From Aradus depressus (Eukaryota > Arthropoda > Insecta > Hemiptera > Aradidae): a stretch of 64,000 nt of DNA. The translations under genes and the position numbers were made by a program. This document shows positions 52,566 to 61,727 of the stretch, piece after piece. The stretch is from the NCBI GenBank assembly GCA_963662175.1, contig OY759218.1:49855427-49919426 (forward strand), in the 5' to 3' direction. Numbering within the stretch: position 1 is the stretch's first letter; every line of letters starts with the position of its first letter. The notes beneath the pieces are model-generated. The model saw only the letters and a program-made list of their open reading frames with translations, made no database searches and was not told where the DNA came from.

Positions 52566-52633
52566 AAGAGTTAACTTGAGACCTGAGCGCCGTTGTGTAC
52601 TACCTACTGCGCTCAGGTCTCAAGTTAACTCTT
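52566..52633. repeat. perfect 25-bp inverted repeat with 18-bp loop
   Basis: AAGAGTTAACTTGAGACCTGAGCGC at 52566-52590 is the exact reverse complement of 52609-52633. No TE terminus is recognisable beside it. It lies in the intron 450 bp before the exon at 53086. Confidence 0.9.
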
Positions 52634-53085
52634 GCGGGTTATAGTAAAAGTCTCGTTTAGAATGAATGTTTAATCTCCGCTAATATAGATCACAATAATT
52701 AATTTAATTTGAAGTTATAGTGGTTTTTAAGTAGGTGAAAAATGGGGGGCGCTAAAAAATAATTTATTCTCAAAGTGGGCAGTAGACAAAATAAGTTTGG
52801 GAACCTATGGACTAAATTGTCTACCAGGCTGGCGCGGATACAAGGGGGGCAATTGGTGCGATCGAACTTCTTACTGTTTTCAAGAATCATTATAAACTTA
52901 TTTAACCTAATTAAACTGATTACACGCGGAAAGACCCGTATAGGAAAAATTACGCCAAAAATCACTGTAAAAATTACTATACTGCACCGGAGCCGTGGGA
53001 GAGTTAAATATAGACTTATTTCCTGCTACCAGGGTACTCCCTCAATTTTTTTTTGTTTAAATAACAGAAGTTTGTTACGTTTCAG

Positions 53086-53307
53086 CTTCGATGCGACTAT
53101 GCATGGGCTCAAGAAGAGGGTTTATTTGCCGGCTGAAGGTGGGGGGTATCGGGCCGGAGAGGTTGGCTGGAGGTCATCTCAACCGGCTCAAACAGAAGAA
53201 CTCTCTCGGACCTTCCAGAGATGGACACAACTATGCCGTGGTCCATTGTACAGGCTACATCAAGAACTGGCCTCCCCAACCACAGTTCGACACACATCCT
53301 CTCTCAG
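53086..53307 (+). CDS. tgo: tango/ARNT, exon encoding the end of PAS-A
   Basis: Encodes SSMRLCMGSRRGFICRLKVG, GIGPERLAGGHLNRLKQKNS, LGPSRDGHNYAVVHCTGYIK and NWPPQPQFDTHPLS. SSMRLCMGSRRGFICR and YAVVHCTGYIK are diagnostic of ARNT PAS-A. Acceptor TTACGTTTCAG before 53086; donor CAG|GTATAG after 53307. Starts two bases into a codon and ends with one base. The following linker is less conserved, as usual. Longer frames running past the exon on either side are intronic read-through. Confidence 0.95.
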
Positions 53308-53404
53308 GTATAGCTTCCCATTGTACTAAGGTCACTTTGGTTCCCCATTTTACTCAAAAGCGTTGGTTTTTTGCGTTTCTCAACAGTAGAGATGTTGCTG
53401 TTTC

Positions 53405-54365
53405 CAGTGCCGGTCCGAGTCTATTTGCAAGGTGGAGCGAGATCTGAATTTGGCGCCCCTCTCCCAATATAAATATAAACTAAACTCATCAAGTAGTAGC
53501 AAGTAAATCAAAGTTTTGAATCTTTATTCGATTGGTTACCATTCATTTAAAAAATTTTCATTTTTCTAACTCTCATATGAAAAAAAAAATAATTGAATCT
53601 TAATCAAAGTAATAAGAAGTAAAAATTTACATTAGGTTGAATTATAACAGTGACAAGTAGAATAATACAGTTAATAATTATAATAACAATGTTCTTCAAA
53701 AAAGTAAAAATATGTACTTTATATAAAAACTCTATCAGTAACAAATGAAAGAATTACTAATACTAACAGTTTTGCAATAATATATTTAATTAAGTTTGGA
53801 AACTTTACTTATACTAATGTACTAAGGAATGGAATAATAACACGAAAATTTAAAAGCAATGAAGCACGTAAATATTATACAAGATAGAACTCATGAAACA
53901 GTTTAACTTTAATGGTTTCAATGCTATCTTGACTTTTATCAATAGAATGCACGAGCGAAAAACAAAAATTTGATCAAGCAAACACAATTTCAATAGTTAC
54001 ATTCAATACTTTGGTTTATCGACTCGATGTAAACTGTGACTGGGGAGTCCCACTGAACCCTTGTATTTACGGTTGTTAAGTTGCCTCACTAGTTCATTGT
54101 CATTGACTGTGTTTAGGCTAGCAAGCGCTTACAATCCACTCAATTCTTTAATCTAACACACACCCATTTGTGTCTCTACTATAGAGAAACATTGACCATA
54201 TGACGATTTATAATCCAGGCATCTACCTATTGACTTAAAATTGAAAATATGAATAGTCATCTGGTAAAAATGTCTTAACTGAAAAAAAAAAAATGCAATG
54301 ATGGATTTTGGCGCCCCTCCGACCCGGCGCCTAGAGCGGCTGCTCATCTCGCCATTAGGTAGGGC
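53405..54365. other. AT-rich intron segment between two GGCGCCCCTC blocks
   Basis: CAGTGCCGGTCCGAG...TTTGGCGCCCCTC (53406-53463) and TTTTGGCGCCCCTCC...GGCGCCTAGAGCGGCTGCTC (54306-54346) are GC-rich islands at the borders of about 840 bp of AT-rich DNA. They look like transposon borders but are in the same orientation and no duplication was found. Unclassified. Confidence 0.3.
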
Positions 54366-54528
54366 TATTTCATATTATTGACTGTCTGGTTGGTTATTGT
54401 AACGGATAATAATACACCTATTAAGTATATAAAGTTTTTCGTCAAACTTTTATCTCTAGCCAAGGCATTATATATATAACATTATATATATATATATATA
54501 GAGGAAATTTAATCTTCCGAAGACTTTG

Positions 54529-55175
54529 CTATATATATATATGAAAAAAGTTGTCTAAGATAGGGAAGCCATTAAGACAGTTACCCTGACAATTTAGGAA
54601 TGCAGGGGAACGGTTTGTGGAGGCTTTTTTGCATCTGCATTTCCCACTACAGACCTTCGTGCATCTGCAAAATATCATTTTGAGAATTTCTTCTGGTGCG
54701 GTAGGATGTTCACTCTGTACCTGAGGAAGGTGATTCTTTGTGAGCTCCCACCCCCACATTTCAGGAGGCAGCTCATTCCCCAACCACAGCTGGACCTGAT
54801 GGTATGTCCGTAGGGAATGCTGCTTCGCTGCCCCCTCAGTTGGTGGGAGAGAGAAGATGTCCGGCTTCATCTTGGTAACAGACTTGACAAAGGACTGGTA
54901 GCGGTAGAGGTTTAGGGGTTTCTCCTTTGCTGGAGCGTGGGGCGCCGTACCATCTTAATATTCACTTTTTCCCAGCTTCCTGAACTTTACCCTGGCATGA
55001 GGAGGAGTTGGAAAAGACCTCAGCTGCTTCTTGGATGTCTGCAGATTTCAGGTACATTTTTATAAAACCAACTTTACTTTTTCGAAATGGTGCGGATGTC
55101 GTGTCGTAGCCAGTGAAGGCATGTAAAAATAAGATGTCCTTCATTCCGAGCTTCTGCATCTCTTGAGTTGCAATG
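54529..55175 (-). pseudogene. transposon-associated gene fragment with HAFTGYDTTSA and a Cys-rich tail
   Basis: Minus-strand remnant inside the last visible tango intron. 55159-54962 reads MQKLGMKDILFLHAFTGYDT, TSAPFRKSKVGFIK and AEVFSNSSSCQGKVQEAGK. After a stop (TGA, about 54962) and a frameshift near 54945 it continues as LNLYRYQSFVKSVTKMKPDI, FSLPPTEGAAKQHSLRTYHQ, VQLWLGNELPPEMWGW and CRCTKVCSGKCRCKKA. The HAFTGxDTTSAFxxKGK wording belongs to a family found many times in insect and cnidarian genomes; similarity of that motif to PIN/FEN-type nucleases is inference. The Cys-rich tail is typical of the family. The N-terminal part is missing. Confidence 0.65.
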
Positions 55176-55307
55176 TAGAGGTCTTAAATTTAAACATCCC
55201 TTTTAACTACATTTAGCCGCCTTTATTTTAGTGCAGAATGCAACCACGTGAATAACTCATTTTCAATAAAACTGTAATTTGATTCTAATAGGCTCATATT
55301 TTGTTAG

Positions 55308-55424
55308 GTGTCCAGGTAGATAGAGCGGAGGATGAAGGGATACACTGCTGCTTGGTAGCTATAGGACGGCTCCAAGTCACCTCCAGCCCTAACACGGCCG
55401 ACCTCTCTACCAACGCTACCTCAG
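55308..55424 (+). CDS. tgo: tango/ARNT, inter-PAS linker exon
   Basis: Encodes GVQVDRAEDEGIHCCLVAIG and RLQVTSSPNTADLSTNATS. CLVAIGRLQVTSSPN is the conserved strand-rich segment between PAS-A and PAS-B of ARNT. Acceptor TTTTGTTAG before 55308, donor CAG|GTAACA after 55424. 38 codons plus split bases. The next expected exon would start PAS-B (a stretch like FISRH...GKFTFVDQR); none was found before 64000, so the gene continues beyond this window or its next intron exceeds 8.5 kb. Confidence 0.94.
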
Positions 55425-56360
55425 GTAACACTTTTTCTCATTCAATTATGATACTTGTCAAAGATAAATGTTTAGGTACTTTAATTAAAAATGAAGTAGT
55501 TTACTAAAATAATAAAATTTATTATTTTATATTTAATATAAAATTAAAATTTAATATAAAATTTATTATATTATATTCAATATAGAATTAAAATGAAAAC
55601 ATGTGAGTGTTATATTGATCCGAGGTGACTACAAGTGTAACAAAAACCCAGGTATGATGGGCTCGAGTTTTAAGCTATCGAAGCATCTTGTGTTTGTACG
55701 CTGCTCGCGGAACCGTCCGACAAACACACTTACGCAGCATTCACATCAACGAAGTAGGGGGGAGAGGTAGGGTGAGCTCGGAGCCACCCCTCCAACGACA
55801 AATCAATGGATATTCCTATGGAGCTCATCCCCTCCAATATTGGCTTATACTGAAAACACCCCCCACTCCTCAGTCCATCTCTGTCTTCCGTTTTCTCTCT
55901 CTAATGATGACATGTTAATGAGATCTGAACCGTGACCCAGTACAAAATATGAAAAGTGGTAAATATTGGAATATTTGACTGGGAAAAAATTTGACTGTAT
56001 AGATCTTGAAAATTTGAAGATGGTGATATAAAATTTATTTTGATAACATTTCGGGAAACGTGAGAAAAATGCCTTTTTTCTCTCCAATGAAGGAATTGCG
56101 TAACAGGGGAATTATTCTTTAAATGTCGCGGTCATTAGAGATGCAAGAGAAGAAAAAAAAAAAATCATTCTAATACAAATTGTGAAAAATATTAAATTTT
56201 GGGAAATTGGTCTCGGGAAAAATTTCTTTCTATGCAGCTCGTCGAGCTAAAGACAGTGATATAAAATTTATTTTAAAATTCTGCAAGAAAACTTGGGAAA
56301 ATTGATTTTTGTTTCTTCGATTGATAGAGGAATGAAATAAAAAGAGAACATAACTAATAG
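55425..56360. other. tango downstream intron, diverged duplication
   Basis: 55980-56070 and 56225-56310 share GTGATATAAAATTTATTTT and similar flanks (about 240 bp apart), a diverged direct duplication. The rest is AT-rich with no exon recognised. Confidence 0.4.
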
Positions 56361-56362
56361 CT

Positions 56363-56368
56363 TTTATT
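56363..56368 (-). terminator. poly(A) signal AATAAA after the Cys-rich ORF
   Basis: AATAAA on the minus strand, immediately 3' of the stop codon at 56370-56372. The very short 3' untranslated distance is unusual for a host gene. Confidence 0.5.
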
Positions 56369-56369
56369 T

Positions 56370-56696
56370 TCATACTATAATTGTATAATTTTCTTTGATG
56401 GCTGGATCTGTTAGCATTTTGCCAATTTCTGAATCACATTTACTGCACCAATTTAAAACATCAGAATGAATTTCAATTAAATTTGATTTGCAAAATATAC
56501 ATTCAAAATGTTTATAATAATTGATAATTGCATCATCTTTGTGACAAGTAAGATGAATACTTGTCGGAGACAGACGCTGGAGAGAAATGTCCTTGGCACA
56601 GCCATGACAAATTGGTCGCCCTTCCTCGCATGAGTAGTATCTTATAATTACACACCGATATTGTCGACAGTCTACAAAATGTTGCATAGCCGGCAT
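56370..56696 (-). CDS. small Cys-rich protein, unidentified
   Basis: 108-codon minus-strand ORF: MPAMQHFVDCRQYRCVIIRY, YSCEEGRPICHGCAKDISLQ, RLSPTSIHLTCHKDDAIINY, YKHFECIFCKSNLIEIHSDV, LNWCSKC and so on. Eleven Cys and several His sit in pairs (CRQYRC, CHGC, CIFC, CSKC) spaced like a two-site zinc-binding fold, RING- or treble-clef-like; this is pattern only. The stop is followed within a few bases by AATAAA (minus strand, 56363-56368), and TTTTTTCAG precedes the ATG (56703-56711), so it may be the last exon of a minus-strand gene. Host gene, transposon ORF or old viral gene cannot be told apart here. Confidence 0.45.
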   Translation of the reverse strand: MPAMQHFVDCRQYRCVIIRYYSCEEGRPICHGCAKDISLQRLSPTSIHLTCHKDDAIINYYKHFECIFCKSNLIEIHSDVLNWCSKCDSEIGKMLTDPAIKENYTIIV

Positions 56697-56984
56697 TTTT
56701 TCTGAAAAAATTGCAATTCAATATAAATAATTTCCATTCTACCTTTTATGAACCAAACCTTTTTTAACGATTAAAAGCTAGTAGAGCCGAAACCTTTCTT
56801 GTCTCTTGTTGTTTGTTATTCAAACAAAGTGATGGATCACTCAGACATCGCTTTTGTTACAAAGTTTTCTCTGAGTAAAAACAAGTGTGTTAGGATAGGA
56901 CTTTTCGCAACCTCTCCTACATTAGCTTTCACATTATACTAGAATAATATGAAATTACTCACATTTTTTGATAACCTCCGGTTA

Positions 56985-57840
56985 CGTAATAATAATAAAT
57001 TTATATCCGTTAGACCAATACATGGTAATAGGATACGCCAAAAGAATTTATACATTAAGATAGCTTATAAATTAGATTTATAACTACTTGAGTCCAACAC
57101 ACCTATGATTAGTAGTAGGTAATAACAAAACTACTAAAAAAAAGTAAAATGAAATTAATAAAAACTGAATAAATAAATACTTAAAAATATAGGAGTATAA
57201 AAAAAATTAATATATAGAAACATTTATAATAAGTAGACACATTTTTAAATTTAATAAAAATTAAGATAACTATTTTTCAAAAAAATCTTCTGGAAGTGTC
57301 TTTATCACAATGAGATTTCGAGACGTTCCTAGGTCCCTTCATCAGGTCCCAATGTCCCAACTATAACAATACATATATAAAAAAAAATATATATATATTA
57401 TTCAAGTATAAATGAATAAATAAAAAATTATAAATAAATAAATAAAACATAAATAAATGAATAAATAAAAAATTATAAATGAATAATTAAAACAATAATG
57501 TACATTCTATTGAACTTTAAGGTGTGGAGGAACTCTGCCCAAAAAATAAAAATGATAGCTTTGTATCAAATAATGTTTTTGGATATGAAACACGATTCTT
57601 TATTGTGATTATATTATTCTTTTTGAAGAGTGAGAATAAAATTCCGTTTCCGTGTAAAGGGTTTCCTCTAACATAAACATTTTTAGTTGATGTTTACATT
57701 TTTTTATTGTATCTATTGACTTCAAGAAGTGAGGAAGGGCATTAAAAAAAAAAAAATGAATTCCTTTATGAATTATACTTTTTCAAAAAGAGAAGAGCAA
57801 TGTTTAGTTATTATATTTTTCTTTCCTCCTGGTATCAACA
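56985..57840 (-). mobile_element. family B LINE 3' end, longest uninterrupted copy
   Basis: Used here as the reference for family B. Minus strand, 5' to 3': C-terminal coding remnant at about 57790-57640 (HKGIHFF..., FLKSIDTIKKCKHQLKMFML-like wording with a frameshifting T-run), GGCAGAGTTCCTCCACACC, an AT-rich stretch, and the hammerhead-like segment at 57307-57363 (CACATTGGGACCTGATGAAG, GGACCTAGGAACGTCTCGAA). Then come GACACTTCCAGAAG and a terminal block ending ATAAATTTATTATTATT (56985-57000). Tri-nucleotide ends of this sort are common in LINEs. Adjacent on the left of the giant inverted repeat. Confidence 0.75.
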
Positions 57841-60100
57841 TCGAATTCTTCACCGATTATATAACTTCCCCTGTACTTTGTAAAGTTGGGAAAGTGAAAA
57901 AAAAAGACAACATTTAAAATTGAAATTAGATTAGATAGATAGGTAAGAGTCAAGGTACAAAAGACAGAACAATATGTGGGATAGAGTGCTGAGCACAACT
58001 GATGCGGATAAACGTAACCTACTGAAAGGTCAACTTGGGAACCATAGATCATAAGGAGCGTGGCATTGCATTCTTGAGGTCTGTGCATTGCATGTACCCA
58101 ACCTGCACTTCTCTAACATCAACATCCAACAGACCCGAATAATCCCCAATTAGTAGATACCACTGTCGGGTAATGATATCCCGAATAGATAAAATTACTT
58201 TCTAGCACTATTCTCAGCAGTGGCGAGGCATGGAGTGTGGTAATTAATATGCAAAATAAAAATAATTGAAATAATAAATATTAAATATAATTAAAGAAAC
58301 AATAAAATTACCACATTTCCTATAGAAATTAAGGCTGGTAGTCTACCAAATTTTGATTTTTACAGTAATTTCAGAAAAGGGCCCTAAAAAAAAATATATA
58401 TCGTAAGTTCAAGACATGCAATTTTGAATAAAGTGCATCTATTTAAAAAAATTAAACTAATAATTATTTCAATTGGATTTCTTCTAAATTTACTAAAGAG
58501 ATGCCATCTTGTTTTCCTAAATTTCAAAAATGTTAAATCTGTTTCAAAGTTATAAATTATCTTACTTGGCCCACAGGGAAAGTAAATAGCATAGAATAAG
58601 AGAACTAATATTGGGTTTATTTTTTCTTAACCTAAATTATGAATTGAATAACTAAGATTGGAAATAAAAAAAAAAATGAAATTATTTACAAAAAGAAATC
58701 TTACAAACTACTTAAAACTATATCAGTCTTTTTTCTGTTTTATAGTGGCCACTATTTATAATTCTTTTATATTTTTGGGCATATCTATGTATGTACATCA
58801 TGTAAATAAAAAGTACCTTTTCTCTTCTACGTATTTCCAATATTAAAATTTTCACTCCTACATCTCCTCTCACTCAGACTGGTTCACTACCTTAACTCTA
58901 AAAACAACTCTCTCTCTAGAATGTCAACGTCCACAATACAACATCGACTGTTCTTGACTATTTAAAACAGCTGATCGTCGTCTTTTGTTCCCAATTATTT
59001 GGTTGTTCACATTTCGTTTTAAAAACAAAATGCGACCAGTCAATCTTTGTATATTTATTCACTATTTAAGTTACTTCCCTCCTAACAACTGTTTTTATAC
59101 AAATAATAATTGATTTTGTAATATATTAATAATCTTAATGTGTGTAAATGTTTTACATCACAGGAGACAAAATAGGCAAGCGCAATAAGGAATATATTTT
59201 TTTTTTTTTGCCCGGTTAGTAACTTTAAGCAACTTATTAAGTGCAGTTAGTTATTATGACTCATGCCCAGGCTTTAACTACGAGGTCATATTGCCAGGTT
59301 CTAGAGAAAATTGAAAGACATATTTTATATGAAATACAATTTTTCGTAGGACGCTCGGTTTGCGAGATACATGTATGCCGAAAAAAGTTGTTTTGAAAAC
59401 CATATTGTTAGATCTTTGCTTAATTTACTCGAAAATGGTTAGTCCTTTCGAAAAAAGTGGTTCTTACAAAAATTGTTCTTTATTAAATACCTTTATGTAA
59501 TATGAAACGAATTTCTAAAGTTTTTTTTGTCAAAACATTAATAGTTACTAGTTATATATATCAAAATTTCATGAGAATGGATGGATTCTACTGATTTTGA
59601 AATTATGTGACCATACTGTTATATTATTGCATATTTCTGCCTCTTACAGTTTTCATGTTTATTATATACCTTATACATTCGGTTTTGTTAAGTAAATTTC
59701 AGCCAGATTAGTCCAGCGGTTCACTATCTATCCGTTGCATGCCGTATATCATCTCATATTTTCTGACGTTTGCTTAGTAATAACTCTTTCAGTTTTTGAA
59801 ATGATCGATTCAATTGAATATTTGTGTAAGAAGCATAATACAAATTTAAATGATTAGGTTTTATAATAACACAATAAAATGCAAAAATGCATCCACAAGC
59901 TTCTTATTCTATTATATTTTCAATTATTCTAACAAATTTTAATAAAACGAAAGTTACAATTTTTTTCTCCTAGCTTTTATAGCTGCGAAGTCGTGAATGA
60001 CTTCATCAAAATCTATAGTTCTCGTAGCTTATTTTCTATGGCAATATTGCAACTTATTATAATATTTATATTATCTATACGTATTATACAACAGTGGAAA
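57828..60100 (+). repeat. left arm of giant inverted repeat (2273 bp)
   Basis: Position n pairs with 121828-n over the whole arm: checked by eye at 57828/64000, 58658/63170, 58846/62982 and 60100/61728, so there is no net indel over 2273 bp, and no mismatch was noticed where compared. The arm contains the end of the family B LINE, a family A terminal block in reverse (57842-57905), AT-rich unique-looking DNA, a SINE1 end (59247-59297) and family E (59300-59520). The true outer end is unknown because the window stops at the matching base. Confidence 0.95.
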
Positions 60101-60573
60101 TTCCTTTATCAGACAACTACAAAGAGGTTTCTTTTTTTTACAGAGCTTGTATCCTATACCTAGGATTCCTACCCTTATTCATTTATAATTTTTTATTTAT
60201 TCATTTATATATTTTTTATTTATTTATTTAGACTTTTTTATTTATTTATTTATGATTGATTACTATATATGTTTTTAATATACTTTTATAGTTATATTAT
60301 TTTCTTTTTCTTTTCTATATCTCGCACATTGGGACCTGAACGTCCCAAAACATGAGTATTCAGAAGCCACTAAATAAGTCTGTGTGTGTGGGTGTGTGTG
60401 TGTCTGGGAACACGATACTTCCGATAGATTGAATGTATCAACACAAAATTTTATATGTGTATCAAGAACATTCTAAGGACGAAACCTATTGATGGCGCTC
60501 TGGTGGTAGGCGATATGGCCTCATCGTTAAAGCCCGGATGTGACTCACAATAACTAATTTAGTATAATCAATT

Positions 60574-60780
60574 GGGAGCCATGGTGGCCGTGCGGGCTAG
60601 AGCGTAGGGCTTTGGTCGTATGGTCTCACCTTGGTTTGCGGGTTCGAATCCCGTCCGGGTGTGAGTTTTATTTCATAGATAGAATTCCCTTCCGGGGGGC
60701 CATGGATGTCGTAAACAATTAGGTAAACACCATTATAAGAGTCATGGCTAATATGCATCGTACATAAGGCCAAAGAAAAA
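60574..60780 (+). repeat. SINE2, tRNA-derived, copy 1
   Basis: Starts GGGAGCCATGGTGGCCGTGC (A-box-like TGGCCGTGCGG) with B box GGTTCGAATCC at 60641-60651. It continues with GTCCGGGTGTGAGTTTTATT and GCCATGGATGTCGTAAAC and ends GCATCGTACATAAGGCCAAAG. Head resembles a type II (Leu/Ser-like) tRNA. The length and tail show it is a SINE rather than a tRNA gene. Confidence 0.8.
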
Positions 60781-61257
60781 AGAAGTATTATCAATTTGAA
60801 TGTTGATTTAATAGCAATAGGCGTTATAAGTCTTCTATATTGATACTAATTCTACTTGAAATGATTGATTCATTTGTAGAAATAAAACAGAAGTAGAGTC
60901 AACAATTGTTAATAATACAATGATACTTAAACTATTTAGTATTTATTGATAATAAAATCATGGTAGCAGTGAATAAAAAATTATAGCACAATTATATTGT
61001 TTTGTTTACTAAAATAGTGGATGGGAGCGCAGGAAACCTTTTAGTGCCTTCATATTCGTTATTGTTTTCGATGTCTTTATGAACGTTTTATTGAAAGTTC
61101 TCCAACTTATGTTTCTAGCAAAACTAACATAAATCTTAAGAGTTATGAAGAACTATCACTTCTTGGTTTCTTTGTCAGTGTTGAATAATTAAGATTATTG
61201 TTATTATGAGAAAGTAAATAAATGAAAGGAAGTGATGTCAATGTGCTTCTAGTACCT

Positions 61258-61478
61258 AGTTAGTTATTGTGACTCAAGCCCAGGCTTTAACATCGAGGTC
61301 AGATCGCCTACTACCAGAGCGCATTTTCGTCACACTGGTGGTCAAGTGACCGACTCTACTTTGAGAGTCCTAAATTTTGCCTATTTTCAATTTTTATTCA
61401 CCTAGGACAGGGGTCTTTAACGAGTACCTGACATCGTACAGGCTCGGGACCATAGCTTAACGTCCCATCCGAAGAGCA
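61258..61478 (-). repeat. SINE1, 3' two thirds, reverse
   Basis: TTAGTTATTGTGACTCAAGCCC, AGATCGCCTACTACCAGAGC, TGAGAGTCCTAAATTTTGCC, GGACAGGGGTCTTTAACGAG and GCTTAACGTCCCATCCGAAG. The tRNA-like head is missing. Confidence 0.8.
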
Positions 61479-61553
61479 ACGTTCGGGACGTTATAACTCC
61501 GTGCAATTTAGTCCTACAATTATAATTCAATTTGGAACAAAAAAACTTAATGT

Positions 61554-61727
61554 GCAGACTTTAGTCGCATGGTCTCACCCTGGGTTTGCGGGGTTCGAAT
61601 CCCGTCCGGGAGTGAGTTTTATTTCTTAGATAGAACTCCCTCCCTCCCGGGGCCATGGATGTCGTAAATAACTAGATAACACAGTAACATGGCTAATATG
61701 CATCGAACATAATGCAAAAAAAAACGT
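61554..61727 (+). repeat. SINE2, copy 2, 5'-truncated
   Basis: From TTTAGTCGCATGGTCTCACC with B box GGTTCGAATCC at 61592-61602, through GTCCGGGAGTGAGTTTTATT, to GCATCGAACATAATGCAAAAAAAAACG. The A-box half is missing. Its A-rich tail ends exactly at the inner border of the right inverted-repeat arm. Confidence 0.8.

Larger units (their letters stand above)
60101..61727. other. centre of the giant inverted repeat
   Basis: 1627 bp not shared between the arms. Holds a degenerate hammerhead-like remnant (60322-60350: TCTCGCACATTGGGACCTGA then ACGTCCCAAAACATGAG), a family A fragment (60365-60495), SINE1 pieces (60498-60562 forward, 61258-61478 reverse) and two SINE2 copies in direct orientation. 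Confidence 0.85.

Noticed and set aside
52775..53329. 184-codon frame overlapping a tango exon
   Set aside because: Different frame from the conserved PAS-A coding sequence; intronic read-through into the exon.
58658..58846. 62-codon frame, with an identical mirror at 62982-63170
   Set aside because: Identical only because of the inverted repeat. Lys/Phe-rich AT-DNA translation with no motif.
60574..60660. tRNA gene
   Set aside because: A and B boxes are present, but the acceptor stem does not close, and the sequence continues as a SINE body repeated at 61554-61727.
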